A DNA stretch of 48,686 nt. It comes from Avichristensenella sp031549905. Lineage in GTDB: Bacteria > Bacillota > Clostridia > Christensenellales > Aristaeellaceae. How positions within the stretch are numbered: the first letter of the stretch is position 1; each line of letters begins with the position of its first letter. Location of the stretch: positions 1-48,686 of the forward strand of contig JAVBPC010000023.1 in the NCBI GenBank assembly GCA_031549905.1, written 5' to 3'. The notes beneath the pieces were generated by a model. The model was not told where the DNA came from. It searched no databases and worked only from the letters and a program-made list of their open reading frames with translations. This document shows, piece after piece, positions 32,768 to 40,201 of the stretch. A program made the position numbers and the translations under genes.

Positions 32768-33826
32768 TTATACAAGTTCCCGCAGCGTCTCCATCATAGC
32801 ACGTCCCAGCGTGACCAACCGTGCCTGCGATACGCGGTTACCGGCCGTGCCAAAGTATGTCGTTTCTAGCGTGTGCGCGAGCTTAATCCCGTGCAGCAGC
32901 GCAAAGTATCGGCTGAAGCTGCAAAGGCCGGGGCTCTCCACATTCCATTCCTGCCCCACTTCCACATCGTTTTTTTGCTCATATGCCATGCAATCTTTGA
33001 TTTCCCGCGTTTTGATCGCAAGCCGTGCCCCAAAGCGCCGCATGGCGTGGCTCATCCGATCGTTTGGGCAAACGCTGTAGCAGGTTCCGCTCCGCCCGCC
33101 CATGTGGTTGGGTGAGTGAAGGTCCAGCGCCCACCGCACGGGATGCTCTGCTGCAAATGCGCGCACCGCCGCCACTTCCGGGTAGCGGCTTTCATCAGCA
33201 TAATCGCGGTTATGATCATGAGGCCGGCGGCATTTGCCCTGGTCGCCCATCACTACGCCATCCATATCCATGAAGGGGATGGCGAGCAGCCGCGTACCCG
33301 GTATCGGGCGCTTGGTATACTCTGCAAGCATGCCCTCCATCACATAGGTGCCGGTGGATTCGCAGCAGTGATGCCGCGATGTCAGCAGTATCCATTCCGT
33401 GCCGTCGCCCAGCATCACGGCAGGCACCTCGCGGCCGGTTTTTGACCGGCAAAAGGGAAATACAGTTAGGCCCAGCCGGTCTGCCGCGCGGTCAAACCGC
33501 TTGGGGGAATAGTGCATGTCATGGCAAAAAAACACTGTGTCTTCAGCTTGACCAAAGGTGTAGGCAAAGCTTTTCTGATCCGGCGACGCGGTATCGCTGA
33601 ATGCCCATTCAATACCGTCGCGGCTGACTGCTGCACCAAAGGGGCCTACCCACTGCGAAGGGGAAAATACGAAGCGAAGCGTTTTGCCCTGTGCGCCTTC
33701 CACGCAAAAATGCCAGTAGAACCAATCGATGCTGGAATCGCGCATGTCGGGCGCAAGGGTGATTGTATCCCCCGAAACGGACAATACCCGGATGTTTCCG
33801 CCGGGAAAAGAAGCGTGTATCCGCAT
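32768..33826 (-). CDS. M14-family zinc carboxypeptidase-like protein
   Basis: 352 residues without a signal peptide. An N-terminal beta-rich domain (about 1-125: DWFYWHFCVEGAQGKTLRF, SPSQWVGPFG) resembles the one in cytosolic carboxypeptidases. The catalytic domain has the zinc pair in SRHHCCES (H-x-x-E), the third ligand in LDLHSPNH, and a likely catalytic Glu in LETTYFG. Such proteins in bacteria are poorly known and may act on peptidoglycan peptides or on amide-linked substrates. ATG at 33826; promoter just upstream on the minus strand. Monocistronic. Confidence 0.75.
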   Translation of the reverse strand: MRIHASFPGGNIRVLSVSGDTITLAPDMRDSSIDWFYWHFCVEGAQGKTLRFVFSPSQWVGPFGAAVSRDGIEWAFSDTASPDQKSFAYTFGQAEDTVFFCHDMHYSPKRFDRAADRLGLTVFPFCRSKTGREVPAVMLGDGTEWILLTSRHHCCESTGTYVMEGMLAEYTKRPIPGTRLLAIPFMDMDGVVMGDQGKCRRPHDHNRDYADESRYPEVAAVRAFAAEHPVRWALDLHSPNHMGGRSGTCYSVCPNDRMSHAMRRFGARLAIKTREIKDCMAYEQKNDVEVGQEWNVESPGLCSFSRYFALLHGIKLAHTLETTYFGTAGNRVSQARLVTLGRAMMETLRELV

Positions 33827-33858
33827 AACAAGCCCTACCCAACATCAAATTTTGCCGG

Positions 33859-33887
33859 ATTATAACACGTGAAATTGGATATGAAAA
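33859..33887 (-). promoter_or_regulatory. Promoter for the M14 peptidase gene
   Basis: On the minus strand TTTTCA (33882-33887), 17-bp spacer, TATAAT (33859-33864). Predicted start near 33852. Confidence 0.45.
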
Positions 33888-33960
33888 TGCACAAAATGCC
33901 CGCGGTTTATCAGAAATGGCACAAACGGGCAGTTTTTACAAATGTTGGTCAAATCTTGCA

Positions 33961-33989
33961 TTTTGCTGGTTGAAAAATTATGGTATATT
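33961..33989 (+). promoter_or_regulatory. Extended -10 promoter for the solute-binding protein gene
   Basis: TGGTATATT (33981-33989) is an extended -10 with a weak TTTTGC (33961-33966) 17 bp upstream. TGGTA (33981) and TACCA (about 33995) flank it as an inverted pair, a possible operator. The rest of the 248-bp divergent gap shows no gene. Confidence 0.4.
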
Positions 33990-34074
33990 CAATTTACCAA
34001 ATACTGTGTGGGAAAAAGTCCCATGCTTGCAAGCAGCGGAAGCTTCTGACAGACTAGAAAGGTGGGGAATCTAG

Positions 34075-35676
34075 GTGCGGACGAAACGAGTGGTAACCCT
34101 TTTGCTGGCAATGCTGCTTATTGTGGGCTTGCTTGGCCCGGCGGCACTTGCGGATGACAACCTGAACGAGAGCGGTCTGCCCATTGTGAAAGAGCCCATC
34201 ACATTGAAGATCGCGGTGCTTCGGCACAATGCGGATGCCACGGAAAGCTATGCGGACAAGTACATTGTCAAGCAAGCTGCCGAGGCGACGAACATCAACA
34301 TCGAATGGATTGAGATCACCGGAAACGCTGCGGAGCGCGTGGGCATCATGCTGGCGGGCGATTTGCCGGATATCTTTCTGGGGCCGCTGACCGATGCGCA
34401 GATGGTGCAAAACACCAGCTTATTTGTTCCGCTTAACGGCCTGCTGGAAGAGAACTGCCCCAACATCCTGGAAATGTACAAAACCAGCGTGCCCGACTGG
34501 GAGGGCTACCTGACATACCCGGATGGCAACATCTACGGCCTTATGGGCAGCTTCCTGAAAAGCTACACCGACCAGATTACAGGCGTGATGTACATCAACA
34601 CGGAGTGGCTTAAGAATGTCGGCAAAGAAATGCCCACCACCGTGGAAGAACTGGTGGATGTGCTCACGGCGTTCCGCGATATGGACGCGGACGGAGACGG
34701 CGACCCGAACAATGAGATTCCGCTGGATTTTTGCCAGAACAACTACGCCGCGACCTATTGGATGATGGCGTACAACTATGGCATTCCCAACTACTATGAC
34801 ATCTCTGATGGCAAGATCATCGAAACGGTCAACACGGATACGTTCCGCAAATTCCTGACGGATTTCCATGAGATGGCGGCCGGTGGTCTGCTCAACGTGG
34901 AAGGCCTGACCCAAACGCACGAACAGTACAGCTCCAACCTTGCGAGCATGAAGGTCGGCTGCTTCTGGGGATGGGCGCCCTATTCTTTCATCAATGACCC
35001 GGAGGGACAGGCGCAGTACGCGGCCGTGCCGCCGCTGCCCGCGGATGGCAATACCCCCCGCATGTTCAACGCAAAGAACACTTCCAGGCGCAACAACTTT
35101 GTCATCACCACCGCGTGCAAAAATGTGGAGGCTGCCCTGCGCTGGTGGGATTATCTCTCCCGCGATCAGGAGGCCGCACTGGAATCCCGCAACGGCCCCG
35201 TTGGTCTGAACTTTTACCAGGGTGACGACGGCCGGTATTACAGCCGCAAGGCTACGCCGGAAACTGCCGCCGAATATGGATATGAGGCTTTTGCCAACAA
35301 TATCGGCACATCGACATGGGCGGCTTCCATGGGCATTACGGTTTGCTCGCCGCTGATTCTGGAATCGCCGATTGTGGATGTGGAGGCTGACCCGACCAAC
35401 TCCACGGCCATTCGGCAGGCCGCGGTTGCCCTGTCCGAGCCGTTCTTCGCGCCTGAGTCGATGTCTCTGGCCATCGTTCCGGCGGATAAGCAGGAAGAGC
35501 TTGAGTTTGGCACGGACGGCATGTTTGCCTATGTTGACGCGTTTGTTGCGGATAGCATCTTGAACGGCGTGACGGACGCAAGCTGGGATGCATACGTCAG
35601 CGGCCTGGAAACGCATGGGTACAGCTTCTATATCTCCTGGCTGCAGGATTACTTTGACGGAAACTTTGTAAACTAA
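34075..35676 (+). CDS. Extracellular solute-binding protein, LplA-like, without adjacent permeases
   Basis: A family-1 sugar-binding protein of 533 residues. The signal peptide (about 1-26, ending PAALA-DD) has no lipobox Cys. The LplA-like features are AGDLPDIFLG, NIYGLMGSF, an EF-hand-like calcium loop DADGDGDPNNE (about 204-214), and the C-terminal GVTDASWDAYVSGLE. The start is GTG at 34075, after AAAGGTGGGG. The next gene is a sulfatase, suggesting the ligand is a sulfated glycan or its products. No permeases are beside it; the LplB/LplC-type pair at 42.9-44.8 kb could serve it, which is inference. Confidence 0.87.
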   Translation: MRTKRVVTLLLAMLLIVGLLGPAALADDNLNESGLPIVKEPITLKIAVLRHNADATESYADKYIVKQAAEATNINIEWIEITGNAAERVGIMLAGDLPDIFLGPLTDAQMVQNTSLFVPLNGLLEENCPNILEMYKTSVPDWEGYLTYPDGNIYGLMGSFLKSYTDQITGVMYINTEWLKNVGKEMPTTVEELVDVLTAFRDMDADGDGDPNNEIPLDFCQNNYAATYWMMAYNYGIPNYYDISDGKIIETVNTDTFRKFLTDFHEMAAGGLLNVEGLTQTHEQYSSNLASMKVGCFWGWAPYSFINDPEGQAQYAAVPPLPADGNTPRMFNAKNTSRRNNFVITTACKNVEAALRWWDYLSRDQEAALESRNGPVGLNFYQGDDGRYYSRKATPETAAEYGYEAFANNIGTSTWAASMGITVCSPLILESPIVDVEADPTNSTAIRQAAVALSEPFFAPESMSLAIVPADKQEELEFGTDGMFAYVDAFVADSILNGVTDASWDAYVSGLETHGYSFYISWLQDYFDGNFVN

Positions 35677-35752
35677 CCGTTTGTCAAGAGGCTGTTCCGC
35701 ATGCGGGGCAGCCTCAAGCAAATCAGGCTTTTACGCCGAAGGAGATACCACC

Positions 35753-37237
35753 ATGCACAAGCAGGTCATCCTGATCATGACGGATACAACCAGGTATGAT
35801 ATGCTGGGTTGTTGCTCGGATAGCTTAAGACACACGCCGCACCTGGATGCCCTGGCGGACAGGGGCGTTCTGTTTTCCGGCGCGTACACAACGGCACCCG
35901 TCTGCGCGCCTGCGCGGGGCGCGCTGTTCACGGGCATGTATTCGCATTTGAATGGCGTTACCAGCAACAGCCTTGCGCTCCGTCAGGGCGTAACGCACAT
36001 TGGCCAGCGCGTGGGGGCACACGGGATTGCCGCCGGATATATCGGCAAATGGCATTTGGATGGCGGCGATTACTTTGGCGACGGCATATGCCCGGACGGG
36101 TTTGACCCGGAATATTGGTACGATATGCGGGCGTATCTGAATGAGTTGTCGGAGGATGAGCGCATCGCATCCCGCCGGAAGGGCGCACAGCATCAGGCGG
36201 AGGAGACCTTCGGGTACCGCGTTACCGACCGCGCGTGCCGTTTCCTTCAGGATAAAGCGGAACAGGATTTTTTGCTGGTGGTTTCATATGACGAGCCGCA
36301 TGATCCGTCGCAGTGCCCCGATGCGTTCAGGGCGCTGTTTGAGGATGGCGAGCTGCCCTACAGGACGAGCTGGGATGATCATCTGGAGGGGAAGCCGCAG
36401 CATCAAAGAACGTGGTCGGGTGCAAAAGCGGATCTTCCCGATGGCGCATGGTCGCCCTGGTACCGTGACTTGCTGGCATGCAACGCGTTCATCGATTCGC
36501 AGATTGGGCGGGTACTGGAAGCTGCAAAAGCGGCCGCGCCGGATGCGATGGTTATTTTCACATCCGACCACGGCGACTTCCTGGGCGAGCACCGCCTGCT
36601 GGCCAAAGGGCCCGCCGCATACGAGAGCATCGCGCATATTCCGCTGATCATTTCGGCACCCGGGCTTGCGCCGTGCGTCAACCGGCAGTTGGCATCGCAC
36701 ATTGATATCGTGCCAACCTTGCTGGAATGGTATGGATTGCCTTTGGCGCAGACGCTGCAGGGCGTATCCCTGATGCCCGCGCTTAAGGACCCCGAGTGCG
36801 CGGTGCGCCCGGCGGTCTACATCGAATTTGAACGCTACGGCTGCTATCATGATGGGTTTGGCGGCTTTCAACCAATGCGGGCAGTGTACGATGGGCGGTA
36901 CAAGCTTGTGCTCAACCTGCTGTCCGGTGATGAATTATACGATCTTGTATCTGATCCTGATGAGATGCAAAACCTGATCGATGCGCGGGCGCTGGAAGAA
37001 ACGCGCTGCCGGCTGCATGACAGGCTTCTTGACTGGATGAACGAAACCTGCGACCCCCTGCGCGGGTATTATTGGCTGCACCGGCCATGGCGACGGGATG
37101 CGGCGCAATCCTCCTGGGCGTTCACAGGCCAGCGCCGCGCCATCCCGCGCGAAGGGGATATGCCGCCGACGCTGGACTACTCTACCGGGCTTCCCATGCC
37201 GGAGGATGGAATCGATGAATCCGGGCGGGGCGGCTGA
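35753..37237 (+). CDS. Sulfatase (formylglycine-dependent)
   Basis: Hydrolyses sulfate esters. 494 residues. The CAPAR motif (51-55) provides Cys51, to be converted to formylglycine; MTDTTRYDMLG holds metal ligands, IGKWHL is the catalytic Lys/His stretch, and SDHGDFLGEH contributes further metal ligands. There is no signal peptide, so it is probably cytoplasmic and acts on imported sugars. AAGGAG at 35739-35744 supports the ATG at 35753. A sulfatase-maturating radical-SAM enzyme would be needed in an anaerobe and none is in this window. Probably cotranscribed with the binding protein 76 bp upstream. Confidence 0.92.
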   Translation: MHKQVILIMTDTTRYDMLGCCSDSLRHTPHLDALADRGVLFSGAYTTAPVCAPARGALFTGMYSHLNGVTSNSLALRQGVTHIGQRVGAHGIAAGYIGKWHLDGGDYFGDGICPDGFDPEYWYDMRAYLNELSEDERIASRRKGAQHQAEETFGYRVTDRACRFLQDKAEQDFLLVVSYDEPHDPSQCPDAFRALFEDGELPYRTSWDDHLEGKPQHQRTWSGAKADLPDGAWSPWYRDLLACNAFIDSQIGRVLEAAKAAAPDAMVIFTSDHGDFLGEHRLLAKGPAAYESIAHIPLIISAPGLAPCVNRQLASHIDIVPTLLEWYGLPLAQTLQGVSLMPALKDPECAVRPAVYIEFERYGCYHDGFGGFQPMRAVYDGRYKLVLNLLSGDELYDLVSDPDEMQNLIDARALEETRCRLHDRLLDWMNETCDPLRGYYWLHRPWRRDAAQSSWAFTGQRRAIPREGDMPPTLDYSTGLPMPEDGIDESGRGG

Positions 37238-37308
37238 TATGTGACAAGGGCGCTGAGGCATCGCACGCAAAGGGACGGCCGCGCGCCTGTTCCCTGTGTG
37301 ATATTGCC

Positions 37309-37881
37309 TTAAAGTACGATCTCGCCGAACGTGCCCCCGTCAACACCCGCGGCATTGGCTTCATCGGTGTCGATGTGCATAGCCAGTGCGAAGCCTTGAT
37401 GAACCCGCACCACCACATCGCCAAAGACAAGAGAGCGCTGCGTTTCAATGGCGACACGGACAATCTGCTTATCCGCAACGCCGAATCTTGCCGCATCTTC
37501 CGGCGTCATATGGATATGCCTTTTGGCGGCTATCAGGCCCTGCGGGAGCGCCACCTCGCCCATCGGGCCGCGAAGGATTATCCCGGGTGTTCCGCCGATG
37601 TCGCCGGATTCCCGCACAGGCGTGGCAATGCCTATTGCGCGGCTATCTGTCAGCGATATTTCAACCTGCGACACGGGGCGTTCCGAGCCCAGCACAGCTA
37701 CAGCCTGTATGTTTTTTTTCGGCCCTACCAACTCCACCCGTTCTTCGGCCAGGAACTGCCCGGGCTGCGACAGCGCGCGTTTGCATGTCAGCCGGTGGCC
37801 GGGTCCAAACAGCGCCTCCACATCCGCTGTGCAAAGGTGCACATGCCGTGCGGAAACTTCAACCGGAAACTGCCGGTTCAA
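37309..37881 (-). CDS. pduL: Phosphate acyltransferase PduL
   Basis: Transfers an acyl group between CoA and phosphate (acetyl- or propionyl-phosphate formation). 190 residues with the two histidine motifs VSARHVHLC (near the N-terminus) and KRHIHMTPEDA, HIDTDEANAAG and GTFGEIVL at the end. It lacks the N-terminal encapsulation helix of microcompartment forms, so it is likely a free cytosolic phosphotransacetylase. The start is TTG at 37881, with GGGAGG 7 nt upstream. It has its own promoter and is 67 bp downstream of the DUF4130 gene. No acetate kinase or microcompartment gene is in the window. Confidence 0.9.
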   Translation of the reverse strand: MNRQFPVEVSARHVHLCTADVEALFGPGHRLTCKRALSQPGQFLAEERVELVGPKKNIQAVAVLGSERPVSQVEISLTDSRAIGIATPVRESGDIGGTPGIILRGPMGEVALPQGLIAAKRHIHMTPEDAARFGVADKQIVRVAIETQRSLVFGDVVVRVHQGFALAMHIDTDEANAAGVDGGTFGEIVL

Positions 37882-37914
37882 TGTATCGCCTCCCTGTTCG
37901 CTATAGCACCTAGT

Positions 37915-37943
37915 AGTATATACCGCACATTGGCTGTTTACAA
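37915..37943 (-). promoter_or_regulatory. pduL: Promoter of pduL
   Basis: Minus strand TTGTAA (37938-37943), 17-bp spacer, TATACT (37915-37920); predicted start near 37908. Confidence 0.55.
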
Positions 37944-37948
37944 ACATG

Positions 37949-38719
37949 CTACAGCTTCCCCCGCAGTTCCACCATCTCAGACCAATAGCGCTTGGGTACA
38001 TGCGTCCGCTGGCAAATGGGGTTCTCTCTTTCTTCAATGGCCAGCGTATCGAAAAACCGCACCCACATTTCCCGGTACCGAAGCTCCTCTTCACCCACTT
38101 CCGGCATTTCAAACCCATCTACCTGCAACATCCGCATGCGGCCGTGTTCATACAGCAGCGCAGCGCTGTGCGTGAGATCTACGATCATAAAATTTTCCTG
38201 CGGGAAGCGCAGCATGAAATGCTCGGCCAGAAACGGCAGGATGAAATTTTTCGGGCGAATGGTGGAGATCAGCTTTCCGTCCACATCAGAAAACCGAACA
38301 AACCCCTTGAACAGGTGCGCCTCGCCGCCCAGATGCCTTTCCGCTTTCAGCAGCACAGTCATCTCCGGGTCGCCAAGCTGCAGCAGCAGGCTCGGCCCCT
38401 CGCGGAACGCGCGCAGCAGGAATCTCAGCAGGTGCAGCTCTTTTTCCGGCAGGCAGCTCAAGAACACCGTTTCCACAAGCTCCCGCGCGCGCAGGCTGAT
38501 GCGCGCTTTCACGGCGTCGCGCACCTTTTGCGCCTTGACCGGATCGGTTTCTACAAACCGCGCCGCAAGCAGCGAAAGCGGCGCATCCGGCCCCGCAATG
38601 GCCAGTGGCAGCTGCCGCAGGTACACGCTTTCGTGCACGCAGGTGTAGAATCCCGCAAGCCCGCCGTCATACTGATAAACGATCTGAGAGGGGATCGCTA
38701 AAGGCCTGCCGCCAGACAT
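37949..38719 (-). CDS. TIGR03915 / DUF4130 family putative DNA repair protein
   Basis: 256 residues of a family always seen beside the TIGR03916 radical-SAM protein and thought to act in DNA modification or repair. Typical text: VYQYDGGLAGFYTCVHESV at the N-terminus, then helical middle domains, DPEMTVLLKAERHLGGEAHLFKGFVRF and HFMLRFPQENFMIVDLTHSAALLY in the C-terminal half. Starts at ATG 38719, overlapping the end of the radical-SAM gene by 22 bp, with GGAGGAGG upstream. Biochemical role unproven. Confidence 0.85.
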   Translation of the reverse strand: MSGGRPLAIPSQIVYQYDGGLAGFYTCVHESVYLRQLPLAIAGPDAPLSLLAARFVETDPVKAQKVRDAVKARISLRARELVETVFLSCLPEKELHLLRFLLRAFREGPSLLLQLGDPEMTVLLKAERHLGGEAHLFKGFVRFSDVDGKLISTIRPKNFILPFLAEHFMLRFPQENFMIVDLTHSAALLYEHGRMRMLQVDGFEMPEVGEEELRYREMWVRFFDTLAIEERENPICQRTHVPKRYWSEMVELRGKL

Positions 38720-40005
38720 TTGACCGCCTCCTCCACCGCGGGGGCGATGAGCGTCCCCGGCGCTTCCCCCAGCAGGCTCATTTGTTCCGCGCCCAGCGTG
38801 AACGCCTTGGCGTCTATCAGCGCGCGCATCGTGGTTTCCGGCCCCGCTGCAAGGCCCGCCGGCAAATCACTTGCGATGATGAAGTATTGCGCGCGCTTGA
38901 GCACCACGCCGATGCGCTTCAAATGGGAAAGGGAAAGCCGCCCGACCCGCCGCGCGGTGACGATCCGCGTGGCGCTTTTGGGGCCGATGCCGGGCACGCG
39001 CAGCAGCGTTTCCAGAGGGGCGGCGTTCACATCCACGGGGAAGACTTCCGGGTTATGCACAGCCCAGTTGCATTTGGGGTCCAGGTAGGGGTTCAGGTGC
39101 GGGTTTCGCTCGCTGAGGATTTCATCGGCCGTAAAATTGTATTGGCGCATCAAAAAATCCGCCTGATAGAGCCGGTGCTCGCGCAGCAGCGGGGGGCGCG
39201 TGGTGATGGCGGGCAGCAGTTTGTTATCGGTCACGGGGATGTACGCGGAGTAAAACACGCGGCGCAGGCCATACTGCTTGTAGAGCCCGGAGGCTAGGCG
39301 GACGATCTGATAATCCGTTTCAGGCGTTGCGCCGATGATCATCTGCGTGGCCTGCCCGGCGGGGACAAACCGCTGTGGATTGCGGTATAGGGCAAGCTCG
39401 TTTTTGTACTGGCTCACCCCTTCGCGGATCTGGCCCATCGGGGCAAGGATTGCGCGCCGCGTTTTCTTCGGGGCCAGCAGATTCAGGCTGCTTTCGCTGG
39501 GCAGCTCAATGTTGATGCTCAGCCGGTCCGCCACCAGCCCCAGCTTCTGCACCAGCATGGGTGATGCACCCGGGATCGTCTTGGCGTGAATGTACCCATG
39601 AAAGCCGTACCGGAAGCGCAGGATTTCCAGCGCGCGGATCAGCTGTTCCATCGTGTAATCCGGGTTTTTCAGCACGCCGCTGGAAAGAAACAGCCCTTCA
39701 ATGTAATTGCGGCGGTAGAACTGAATGGTCAGTTCCGCCAGCTCTTCCGGCGTGAAGGAGGCGCGCGGCACATCGTTCCCGGCACGGCAAACGCAGTATT
39801 TGCAGTCGTACACGCAGGCGTTGCTCATCAGCACTTTCAGCAGCGATACGCAGCGCCCATCCGCCGTGAAGGTATGGCAGCAGCCGGCGGCGATGGTGTT
39901 GCCAATGCCGCCGGGCGATGACGGCCTGTCGGAGCCGGAAGATGTGCAGGCCGCGTCATACTTTGCGCAGTCCGCCAGGATGGTCAGCTTATCCATTAAG
40001 TCCAC
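38698..40005 (-). CDS. Putative DNA modification/repair radical SAM protein (TIGR03916)
   Basis: Radical S-adenosylmethionine enzyme of 435 residues. The 4Fe-4S motif is CVYDCKYC (Cys64, Cys68, Cys71), preceded by a Cys-rich region (Cys20, Cys42, Cys43). A barrel follows, with FLSSGVLKNPDYTMEQL and IHAKTIPGAS. A C-terminal helix-hairpin-helix LRVPGIGPKSATRIV indicates DNA binding. The GTG at 40005 has GGAGGG 6 nt upstream; the ATG at 39996 is an alternative. Forms an operon with the DUF4130 partner. Confidence 0.9.
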   Translation of the reverse strand: MDLMDKLTILADCAKYDAACTSSGSDRPSSPGGIGNTIAAGCCHTFTADGRCVSLLKVLMSNACVYDCKYCVCRAGNDVPRASFTPEELAELTIQFYRRNYIEGLFLSSGVLKNPDYTMEQLIRALEILRFRYGFHGYIHAKTIPGASPMLVQKLGLVADRLSINIELPSESSLNLLAPKKTRRAILAPMGQIREGVSQYKNELALYRNPQRFVPAGQATQMIIGATPETDYQIVRLASGLYKQYGLRRVFYSAYIPVTDNKLLPAITTRPPLLREHRLYQADFLMRQYNFTADEILSERNPHLNPYLDPKCNWAVHNPEVFPVDVNAAPLETLLRVPGIGPKSATRIVTARRVGRLSLSHLKRIGVVLKRAQYFIIASDLPAGLAAGPETTMRALIDAKAFTLGAEQMSLLGEAPGTLIAPAVEEAVKCLAAGL

Positions 40006-40038
40006 AGAAATCCCTCCAAGGAACTAATGTTCGCATTT

Positions 40039-40067
40039 ACTATAACACAAGAATTTCGTTTTGTAAA
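40039..40067 (-). promoter_or_regulatory. Promoter of the radical-SAM / DUF4130 operon
   Basis: Minus strand TTTACA (40062-40067), 17-bp spacer, TATAGT (40039-40044): a near-consensus sigma-A promoter starting near 40032, 27 nt before the GTG. Confidence 0.65.
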
Positions 40068-40103
40068 GAGGAAAAATAGAAAATACGTTCGCTATTTTTC
40101 TCT
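40067..40103. promoter_or_regulatory. Inverted repeat in divergent intergenic region
   Basis: AGAG-G-AAAAATAG and CTATTTTTCTCT are complementary across a 12-base centre (bulged G). It abuts the -35 of the minus-strand promoter and lies about 100 bp before the histidine kinase. It may be an operator or a transcript hairpin. The remaining 98 bases before the kinase show only its ribosome binding site. Confidence 0.4.
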
Positions 40104-40201
40104 TATGAGGGCACACCAGGCCCACGTTTGCCCAATGCAGGATTTGCCGCCTGCCGCCGCGAAAAGAAGAATGGGTTCTTGCAGCGGACGGAGGAATGCA
40201 C

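Noticed and set aside
37238..37308. Bidirectional terminator between the sulfatase and pduL
   Set aside because: AGGGA/TCCCT with a GC-rich middle is present near 37272-37296, but the stem is short and broken and there is no T-run on either side.
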